Source of the DNA: Paenibacillus tundrae
GTDB lineage: Bacteria > Bacillota > Bacilli > Paenibacillales > Paenibacillaceae
DNA: 64,000 bases
Direction of reading: 5' to 3'
NCBI RefSeq assembly: GCF_036884255.1
Contig: NZ_CP145605.1
Coordinates: forward strand, 2,852,001 to 2,916,000
Shown here: positions 35,549-44,200 of the stretch, piece after piece
Layout: each line of letters starts with the position of its first letter
Position numbering within the stretch: position 1 is the stretch's first letter
Position numbers and translations under genes: made by a program
The notes under the pieces: generated by a model
Database searches by the model: none
The model's input: only the letters and a program-made list of their open reading frames with translations
What the model was told of the DNA's origin: nothing

Positions 35549-35573
35549 AAGCCTGAGAAATCAGGCTTTTTTT
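35549..35573 (+). terminator. Terminator of the EamA gene
   Basis: AAGCCTGA (35549-35556), GAAA loop, TCAGGCTT (35561-35568), T run. Confidence 0.9.
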
Positions 35574-35724
35574 GATATGTAAATTTAAAATTTGATTGGA
35601 AATGTGTGACTGCTCCGGCATTGAAGCTGGCTATAGCCCACTGGAGTCATTTTAATTTTGAGATGAATCAGGTATGCTTAGAACGTGTGCTTGAGCTATG
35701 AATGATGGAAAGAGGAGCGTTGAT

Positions 35725-36159
35725 ATGAATAGTTGGATCCGTAAAGCATGGCCAATGTTAACATTGGGTCTTGCTGTAGTTGTTTTACTTGGTTCGTTTC
35801 TAGTGTATTTTATGGGTAAAGATATGTCCCCGGGTTCGGAAAGCGCCAAAGCCGCTAATGCAGCTAAAGTCGAGACAGCAGAAGATCTGCAGGGATTTGA
35901 AGTTATTGATGTGAGTGTAAGTAACGACGGTTTTGGTCCTGATGTCATTGAAGTAAAGGCAGGGGTTCCGACCAAAATTAATTTTATCCTTACTCGGCAA
36001 GTTACACATGTTAAGTCATTGCTATCTAGTGATCTTGGCATGGATCTATACATGCAAAAGGGAGATAATTACTACACGGTCGATCCTGATTTAAAACCAG
36101 GTGAATACCAGATTAATTGCGGAATGTATATGATTTACGGGAAAATTAAAGTTGTCTAA
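35725..36159 (+). CDS. Membrane-anchored cupredoxin-domain protein
   Basis: Protein of about 144 residues: an N-terminal membrane anchor (about 7-31, WPMLTLGLAVVVLLGSFLVYFMG) and an extracytoplasmic cupredoxin domain (about 60-144). Copper-ligand candidates are H in RQVTHVKSL and the C and M of the loop NCGMYM before the last strand. The family covers small electron carriers and copper-binding proteins. ATG 35725 has GAGGAG in front; the upstream ATG 35698 would lie before that site. Single gene. Confidence 0.8.
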   Translation: MNSWIRKAWPMLTLGLAVVVLLGSFLVYFMGKDMSPGSESAKAANAAKVETAEDLQGFEVIDVSVSNDGFGPDVIEVKAGVPTKINFILTRQVTHVKSLLSSDLGMDLYMQKGDNYYTVDPDLKPGEYQINCGMYMIYGKIKVV

Positions 36160-36163
36160 GGCA

Positions 36164-36316
36164 TGTCTGAAAACTCCGAAGGACGCAGATTTAACAGGAT
36201 TTTCGTTCCAGGCCAGGATGTTTTCCGCAGGCGTGCCGAGGCACGTCAAGGGAAAGTGACGCAGCAGGGGGCGACAAGGTGGTAAAAGTTGCACTTCAGT
36301 GAGTTTCACACACGTC
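36164..36316. repeat. Structured MITE-like spacer with imperfect terminal inverted repeats
   Basis: The sequence near 36165-36178 (TGTCTGAAAACTC) is matched, inverted, by the end near 36301-36314 (complement TGTGTGAAACTC). Inside is a GC-rich hairpin GCGTGCC-GA-GGCACGT (about 36232-36247) and further short stems. There is no ORF. It looks like a small non-autonomous element or structured repeat; copies elsewhere would be needed to prove it. Confidence 0.45.
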
Positions 36317-36326
36317 CTAAATAAAA

Positions 36327-36366
36327 GGAGCAAAGTTTCGGAGACCCCGGAGCTTTGCTCCTCTTT
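36327..36366 (+). terminator. Terminator before the epimerase gene
   Basis: GGAGCAAAG (36327-36335) pairs with CTTTGCTCC (36353-36361), with an inner CGGAG-like stem, followed by TCTTTTG. It likely ends the cupredoxin transcript. Confidence 0.85.
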
Positions 36367-36417
36367 TGCATGCATGATATCATGGTAGAGTCATATATTC
36401 CATCTGGAGGTGCAAAT

Positions 36418-37440
36418 ATGAAAGCGCTATTTATTGGAGGCACAGGAACAATCAGTACGGCGATTACAACTCAACTTGCTGAGCAGGGATGGGAGCTATA
36501 TCTCATCAATCGAGGGAATCGTAATGCAAACCTTCCTGCGGAAGTGAAGGTATTGCAAGCAGATATTAATGATGAAGCAAGAGTAGCAGAGCTGATTGTC
36601 GATCTGAATTTCGATGTGGTGGCAGACTTTATTGCATTTGTACCCGCGCAGTTGGAGCGAAATTATCGTCTGTTCAAAGATAAAACAAAACAATTTATAT
36701 TTATTAGCTCCGCATCAGCATATCAGACTCCGCTTGCAGATTATCGGATCACGGAAGGTACACCATTATCCAATCCGTATTGGGAATATTCTCGCAACAA
36801 GATTGCTTGTGAGGAATACCTATTGAAACAATATCGGGAGCACGGATTCCCAATAACGATTGTACGTCCAAGCCACACCTATAACGAGCGATCCGTACCT
36901 TTGGGTGTACATGGTGCGCAAGGAAGCTGGCAGGTGCTTAAGCGTATGCTTGATAATAAGCCGGTTATTATTCATGGGGACGGTACGTCATTATGGACTA
37001 TAACGCACAATCGCGATTTTGCTAAAGGCTTCATCGGTCTGATGGGCAACATCCATGCAATCGGAGAGTCGGTACATATTACGTCAGACGAATCCGTCAC
37101 GTGGAATCAAATTTATGAGATCATTGCGAATGCGCTGGGCGTTAAGCTTCATGCCGTACATGTATCCTCTGAGTTTCTGGCTGCCTGTAGTGATCAGGAT
37201 CTTCGAGGAGGATTGCTTGGCGATAAGGCGAATACCGTTGTCTTTGATAACAGCAAGCTGAAAAGGTTGGTTCCTGAGTTCGTAGCAACCACGCGCGCAG
37301 ATCAAGGCATTAGAGATACTATTGAGCATATTCTTGCCCATCCTGAGCTCCAAACAGAAGATCCAGAGTTCGATGCATGGTGCGACAAGGTTGTCGATGT
37401 ACTGGATGAAGCGTTACTGAAGATCAGAAACGAAGTGTAA
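36418..37440 (+). CDS. NAD-dependent epimerase/dehydratase (extended SDR)
   Basis: Extended short-chain dehydrogenase of 340 residues. The Rossmann motif is KALFIGGTGTIS at the N-terminus; the SSASAY and WEYSRNKIACE segments supply the Ser and Tyr/Lys (YSRNK) catalytic residues. GDGTSLWTITHNRDFAKGF is a typical sugar-binding region of this branch. ATG 36418 (GGAGG 7 bases ahead) is preferred to an upstream ATG inside the terminator. It is followed 11 bases later by a hydrolase gene, forming an operon. Substrate unknown, probably a sugar or nucleotide sugar. Confidence 0.88.
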   Translation: MKALFIGGTGTISTAITTQLAEQGWELYLINRGNRNANLPAEVKVLQADINDEARVAELIVDLNFDVVADFIAFVPAQLERNYRLFKDKTKQFIFISSASAYQTPLADYRITEGTPLSNPYWEYSRNKIACEEYLLKQYREHGFPITIVRPSHTYNERSVPLGVHGAQGSWQVLKRMLDNKPVIIHGDGTSLWTITHNRDFAKGFIGLMGNIHAIGESVHITSDESVTWNQIYEIIANALGVKLHAVHVSSEFLAACSDQDLRGGLLGDKANTVVFDNSKLKRLVPEFVATTRADQGIRDTIEHILAHPELQTEDPEFDAWCDKVVDVLDEALLKIRNEV

Positions 37441-37451
37441 GGGGGATAGAC

Positions 37452-38102
37452 ATGACCCAGAATAGCCATCGATTAATCAAAGAAATTAAGAAGACTGTAA
37501 CGATGGATTATTTACTGCATGTTCCCAACTCTGTTACAGAGACAAATGAGCTTTGGCCCGTCATTTTATTTCTCCATGGTTCCGGTGAACGTGGAACAGA
37601 TCTGAACAAGCTGCGGCTGCACAGCCTTCCTCACATTGTAGAAAAGGATGAAGGTTTCCCCTTTATCGTTATCTCGCCTCAATGTCCAGAGGACGAATTT
37701 TGGGCAAATGAAAAAGAAGCTGTTATAGGCATTGTAGAATACGTGCTGGCCAATTATGCGGCCGATCCGAAGCGAGTATACCTCACCGGTTTAAGCATGG
37801 GAGGATATGGTGCATGGCATCTTCCGGCGGACTTTCCGGACGTTTTTGCGGCTGTAGCACCAATCTGTGGAGGTTGTAATCCGGCTAAGGCGGAGGCATT
37901 ACAGGGATTGCCTATCTGGGCTTTTCATGGCGCCAAGGATGACGTGGTACCGCTCTCGGAATCACAAGGCATTGTGGATGCACTTCTTGCTTTGAACGCT
38001 GATGTTAAACTTACGGTTTACCCTGAAAGTGACCACGATGCTTGGACTGAAACGTACAACAATCCTGATCTGTACAAGTGGTTTCTTCGACATTCGTTGT
38101 AA
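37452..38102 (+). CDS. Alpha/beta hydrolase (esterase/dienelactone-hydrolase-like)
   Basis: Cytoplasmic hydrolase of 216 residues. The nucleophile elbow GLSMGG, oxyanion-side HGSGERG, an acid in the GAKDDVVPLSES segment and the final His in ESDHDAW form a complete Ser-Asp-His triad. Similar proteins are carboxylesterases or prolyl-oligopeptidase-like enzymes acting on sugar esters. AGGGGGATAGAC precedes ATG. Co-transcribed with the epimerase gene. Confidence 0.88.
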   Translation: MTQNSHRLIKEIKKTVTMDYLLHVPNSVTETNELWPVILFLHGSGERGTDLNKLRLHSLPHIVEKDEGFPFIVISPQCPEDEFWANEKEAVIGIVEYVLANYAADPKRVYLTGLSMGGYGAWHLPADFPDVFAAVAPICGGCNPAKAEALQGLPIWAFHGAKDDVVPLSESQGIVDALLALNADVKLTVYPESDHDAWTETYNNPDLYKWFLRHSL

Positions 38103-38145
38103 CTGATTCTAGTTATATATGAGTTGAATACCCAACGATTAAGTA

Positions 38146-38174
38146 TTTACATTCGTTAAATGAATCGTTATAAT
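38146..38174 (+). promoter_or_regulatory. Promoter of the giant SLH protein gene
   Basis: TTTACA (38146-38151), 17-base spacer, TATAAT (38169-38174). A transcript from about 38181 would have to cross the terminator at 38199-38251 to reach the start at 38277. Confidence 0.75.
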
Positions 38175-38198
38175 CAAGAAAAAATGACACTGTTTAGG

Positions 38199-38251
38199 GG
38201 AGGCACCCCAGCAGAGGACTCAGTCCTTTGTTGGGGTGCCTCCTTTTTTTT
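38199..38251 (+). terminator. Strong terminator between promoter and giant gene
   Basis: GGAGGCACCCCA (38199-38210) pairs perfectly with TGGGGTGCCTCC (38232-38243); the loop contains an AGGAC/GTCCT stem; eight T follow (38244-38251). It can end the epimerase-hydrolase operon and, because the promoter lies upstream, attenuate the giant gene. Confidence 0.92.
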
Positions 38252-38276
38252 GGTGTATCCAAAGGAGAGCAGAAGC

Positions 38277-41200
38277 TTGGCTAAATTGAATAAACGGGTA
38301 AAGAAACAAGCAGAACAGCTTACCAAAGTCGTGCTTGCATTTGCTTTATTATCTCCTCATGCCTTGATGTATGAGATTGGTCTAACTGCTGTGATGGCGG
38401 AAGCTGTAGAGACGATCAGTGTTGTATCAGATACCGCTAGTATGAAGGCTGTTCAATCCTCCAAAGTGAAGGTGGAGATGAATAGTGAGGGCAAATACAG
38501 AATTGTATTGCTACCTAATACCAATGTCTTTTATGGCGGAGATACAGGCAATGTATCCACTATTATTGACCATAATGGCACAGCTATTAACTTCAAATCC
38601 TTACCGCTCAACTATTATCGAGTCCAGAATAATGTAATCGAGATGTCAAGGCAAAAGGATAACGTGGAGTATATTTTGCGGGTATCCATCGTTAATGCAA
38701 CCTCGCAAGGGGGCTATATGAAAGTTGAGCTGGAAGCCGTTAATCGCAGTGGTTCGACAATGAATCTCGGAGGTACGTTTTATTGGGATACGATGGTGAA
38801 TGGCAATGATGCTTCGCCGTTTGAGGTGATTGAGAACGGTTGGCGCAATTATAGTGGAGGCGTTCAGGTCACAGCCTTTTATGCCAATACGTACAATGTG
38901 GTGGATGCAGATCGAATCTATATGGGTCAATACAGTAGTCCAGATAGTGCCCGGCTTACAGGAGGTCAGCACCCTTCGACGTTTGTCTCAGGACAAACCG
39001 TAACGGCGAGTGATACAGCTGCACAATTCTGGTGGGATGGTAAGGCAGTAGCTAATCAAAGCTCACGCAAATTTTCAACCATTGTAGGCATTGGTCCCAA
39101 GAATGCCCCACCTTCGTTTGCCTTGACTGCACCTTCAACGGGTCAGACGTATTATAAGGGAGAACAGCTTCAGATTGTTGGTACAACCCGAGATACCGAT
39201 GTTGGAGATTTGTTGACGGTCAAATGGTCGATAGACGGAGGAGAAGAGAATACTTTGACACAGATCCGAGCTACGGGAGCTAATCAGAGTTTTAATACAA
39301 CGTATACTTTGCCTAATACACTGAGCGATGGGACACACACGTTGCAGGTATGGGTTATGGATGACAAAGGAGGCGTGTCTTCGGCAGGAACGGTACATTT
39401 TACGGTTCGGAGTTTCGTCGTTCCCGGGACACCGACGTTTAACTCGATCAACAATAATAGTCTATTAGTAAGCTGGGACAAAAAGGCGAATGACTCATCA
39501 GTAACATACGAACTGAAGAATCTAACAACCAATCAGAGCTACGACACAGGTTCACTACATAGTCGGCAGATCACAGGACTGACACCGAACACGATTTATA
39601 GTTTCGCGGTACGTGCCAAAAATTCAAGCGGTACCTATACAGGCTTTTCAAGCCCATCTAATGTATATACACATGCCAATACTCCAGTAGATGCAAGTGT
39701 AGTCCAGTCAGGAAACTCCGTTACAGCGAGTTGGAGTGCCAATGGTAATCCTGCTGGGACGAAATACAAAACTGAAATTCGCACATCAAGTGGGCAAGTA
39801 CTCGCAACAGGAGAGACGACCAACATGCGAGCAGACCTTGCGTTGACCGGATTAGCTGATGGTGAGTATGAGGTTGTTGTTGCCGCTGTCAACGGTGCTG
39901 GCATTCAGACAGCCTTTCAGTCAGCTGGTCAGATCATGAAGGATACGACAGGGCCAACAGCTCCAACGATTGTTATAGATCCTTCTTCATGGACTAAGGA
40001 TGATGTACGGATCACGATTACGCCAGGAAGCGACACGTTAAGCGGTATTATGAAGACGCAGGTTAAGGTTGGTCTAGAAGAAGATTGGCGAGATTATGAC
40101 GAGCCTTTTAGCGTTTCTTTTGAAGGAAAGTCGGTCATTACATCAAGAAGCATTGACACATTCGGTAATATCGGACAGGAGAGCTCGGTGTGGGCAAGAG
40201 TAGATCGTACTGCTCCAACACCTCCTGTTATCTCATTAAATCCTCCAGGGTGGACGAAGTCTGGGGTAACGGTAACTTTGACGGAAGGTAGAGATGAAGC
40301 AAGTGGCATTGCCGTCACGGAGTATAGATTAGGCAGTGAAGGAGCATGGATTGCTTATGATGAACCTTTTACGATTGATATAGAAGGTATTACCGAGATT
40401 CAAGCGCGTAGTGTAGACCATGCTGCCAATATTAGCTCTCTATCATCATCTAATGTGAGGATTGACAAGACCGGACCGGATGAACCCGAGATTGATTTGA
40501 GTGATGAGGGCTGGACGAACCATGACGTTACAATTGTGATTACTGGCGGTGAAGATCACGGAAGCGGGCTAATCAAGACTCAATATCGTTTAAACGAAGA
40601 TGGACCATGGATCGACTATGTTGGCGAAGTTATGGTTTCTCATGAAGGAGAGACGACCATCTATGCACGTTCATTGGATCTAGTTGGTAACGTGAGTCGT
40701 GTCGCAAATGCAACTATTCGTATAGATAAAACTGCTCCGACGGAACCAACAATTACATTAGCACAAACCGGATGGAGCAAGGATCCTGTAGAATTCACAC
40801 TTGGTGAAAGCATCGATAAACAAGACATAACGTATGAATATAGCCTTGATGGAGAGACATTTATTGCTGGAGATCGGGGTGTCATAAGTACCAATGGAAT
40901 GACAACCTTAAGAGCCCGAGCGATAGATGCCGTTGGTAATATCGGTAAGGTCAGCACACGTGAGGTGTATATTGATCAGGTTGCTCCAACCGTTACATTC
41001 TCATCCAACGGACATCAATGGACGGACAATGATATCACGACGACGATCCGGTTTGAGGATGCGGATTCAGGCATTGATGAGTCAAAAAGATTGTATAAAC
41101 TAACGGGTAGTGATACTCCACCAGACGACTGGATTGAGGCTCTATCAGATGAGCAAACCGTTCAGTTAGCGTCAGAAGGAGTCTGGTATATCCATGTAAG

Positions 41201-44200
41201 AGCAACGGATTATGCAGGAAATACATATCAGACCGTATCAGCACCGTATCAGATTCAGCGTAAACCAGAGCAGCCTGGACGTGTACGTGCGGTACAAGTT
41301 GGCGAAACGTCAGCAGAACTTATGATCGATTTACCCACGGGAGATTCGTACACGGACGGCTATCAGTACCATATTTTAAATAAAACGACAGGTCAGTCGT
41401 GGACGTTGGATTATCCAAGTCATACCATGATCGATACTGGTCTAAGTGGTGGTCATACGTATGAGTATGAAGTGGTATCCCGAAATCATACAGGCATAAG
41501 TGAGACAGTATCGTTACAGGTATTGACGCTTCCAGCAGCCCCTCAATCTGTACACATTCGCAAGGTTGAGTCCCAGCCAGACATGGCAGAGCTTTACTTC
41601 GAACCTGTGGACGGTGCAACAGCGTATCGGGTTACTGCTGAAAGCTTAGAAGGTCAACTCGTATATGATGAGTCCGTTTCCGATCCAACTCATGTTTCTT
41701 ACCTAACGAATCTCATCCCGGGTACAGTGCATACCATTTCGGTGACGGCTAGTAATGGAAGTGGTGCTGGGCGGAGTAGCAGGGTAGGATTTCTTACCTT
41801 ACCTGGGATACCTGGCGAGTTGAGCGCTGTGCAGATTCGAGAGCATGAAATATCTCTATCTTGGGACAATGTGCTTTCTGCGACAGCTTACCTTCTCTCC
41901 CGTGAAGGAATGAACGTCTACGAAGGGATAGAGACAGAGTATGAAGATAAGGGGTTAGAGAGCGGCACAGCGTACAGTTACGAGTTAGTTGCTGAGAATG
42001 AAACTGGACTCGGGCCAGCAGCAACAACTCGCACATTAATGACGTTACCTGACGCAGTTACAGCGTTGAGAATTAGTGATTCGACAACGACTAGTTTACG
42101 TTTGAGTTGGGATGGTGTTAGAGGCGCCGATCAGTATGCAATCTTAGTGAATGGAGTTAAGCAAGATACAATTCCTTCTGGAACAGAGGAATGGGCTGTG
42201 ACAGGACTTGTTGCTGGAACGGAATATGAACTGCAAGTGCAGGCAGTAAATATTAGTGGGCAGGGAGTGTCAACTTTCGTTACGGGCATGACACGCCCTG
42301 AAGTTCCTTCAGGTTTAAGTGCTGATCAACTAACGGAGACAGGTGCGGTTGTAAGCTGGAATGCTGTATCTGGGGCGACCAAATATCGAGTGACAATCGA
42401 TGGTCAGAGCTACGAGATATCCGATACACGTCTGACCTTACGTCACCTCCAAGCTAGCAAGCACTATACATATCAGGTAGAGGCGGGAAATGCTGCTGGA
42501 TATGGTGCAGATGCCGTGGGAGATCTGCTTACTCTACCAAGCAGACCTGGTGGACTTTCAGTTACACGTACAGATGAGACGAGCATAGCTATGAAGTGGG
42601 ATGTTGTAGATACGGCTAACAACTACATTGTGAGTGTTGATGGTGCTGAGGTGGGAAGAACCTCTGAACCTGAATACGCGGCAGCAAATCTACTTCCTGG
42701 GATGGAATACGTGTTAGAAGTGCAGGCAGTCAATGAATCAGGCGTGGGAGAGTCCGCTCAGCTGATCCATCTATCCCAACCTACTCAGCCCGACGAACTT
42801 GTCATTAAGCCTGAGGCACATCAGGCGGAAGTGATCTGGTCGGCAGTTAAGGGAGCATCCGTATATGTGATTGAACGAGAGGGACAAGAGATATATCGTG
42901 GACGCGATACTCGGGTAATCATACCGGGGTTACTGGAAGGAACGCAGTATAGCTATACCCTGAGAGCCCTGAATAGACAAGGAACTAGCTCCGAAGTGGT
43001 GAACGTGCCTATACTGACTTTACCTGCACAGCCGCTTGAAATAAAAACATTCGATGTGAATATAACCGGGTTGCATTTAGATTGGACCACATCAGGTGTA
43101 CGAGGAGCAGATGGATATATTCTTGAACGTGATGGGCAGGTTATTGCACGAATCGAATCTAGTACAACTGTTTTTCAGGATACAGATTTATTTCCGGGTA
43201 CTAGATATGTCTATTCGCTTCGGGCATTTAACAATAGCGGTGAGGGGAAACCACTTAACTACATGGTAACAACACAAACTGCACCCATACTTGCCACGGC
43301 TATAACGACGAATAATGGAACACATGAGATGGGTTTGAAGTGGGAGCCAGTGCAGGGAGCATCCGCGTATGAAGTTCGAAACAAGGTTACAGGTGAGACG
43401 CAGACGGTGACTGAATCATTGATTCAGCTCGTCAATCTGGAGAGTGGAACAGGTTATACACTAGAGCTTGTCGTATTGAATGAGGATGGTCAACGATCAG
43501 AAGGGGTTCAGATTGAAGTGTTAACCAAGCCCCTATCTCCCCAGACGGTATCGGTCTCCGACATTACCGATGAATCGGTAGTTCTTGATCTAACAGGTAG
43601 CTCTACGGAGGGAGCGAGAGAGTTAATCATTTTGCGTGATGGTATCGAGGTAGGGAGAGTTCAGGCAGGCACATCTTCGTATGAAGATCATGGTCTAACG
43701 CCAGGAGAGAAATACACATATACAATTAGAACCTCCAATGCATCAGGGGAGAGTGAATCCGGCTTTGACTTAGGGGTACAAACGCTACCTGCTACCACGC
43801 TGGATCCTGTGCTCTCACAAGAGGTTGGAGAAACGGAGGCAGTGCTAGCTTGGCAGAAGGTGCAAGGTGCAGAGGGGTATATCATTCGTATTGGAGATCA
43901 AGTGATCAATACAATAGATGATCGTGAGATAACGGAGTTCAAACTCACACATCTTACGAGTGCTGCACCATATACTGATGTTCAGATTGTTCCGTATAAT
44001 GCGACTGGTGAGGGTAGTCCAATTGTCGTTTCACCGTTTTATACCAAGCCTCATGTGGAATCCATTGAAATGAAATGGAGTCCAGAGACAACACAGGCAA
44101 GTATGATGTGGGAATTTCCGTATTCGAACGAAATATTTGTGGTGTTGTTAGATGGAATAGAGGTTCATCGAGGCAAGCAGAAGGAGCTGGTGTTGGATCA

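Noticed and set aside
36164-36316. Riboswitch of a known class in the structured spacer before the epimerase
   Set aside because: I could not fit any known aptamer, and a terminator and a separate ribosome site follow; inverted ends fit a repeat better.
38160-38276. Longer N-terminus for the giant SLH protein starting at ATG 38160
   Set aside because: The ATG lies between the -35 and -10 boxes and the added residues are the translated terminator; TTG 38277 has a proper ribosome site and a signal peptide right after it.
41320-41619. Minus-strand open frames inside the giant gene (several others alike)
   Set aside because: They are antisense to FN3-coding sequence, lack ribosome sites, and their composition mirrors the plus-strand codons.
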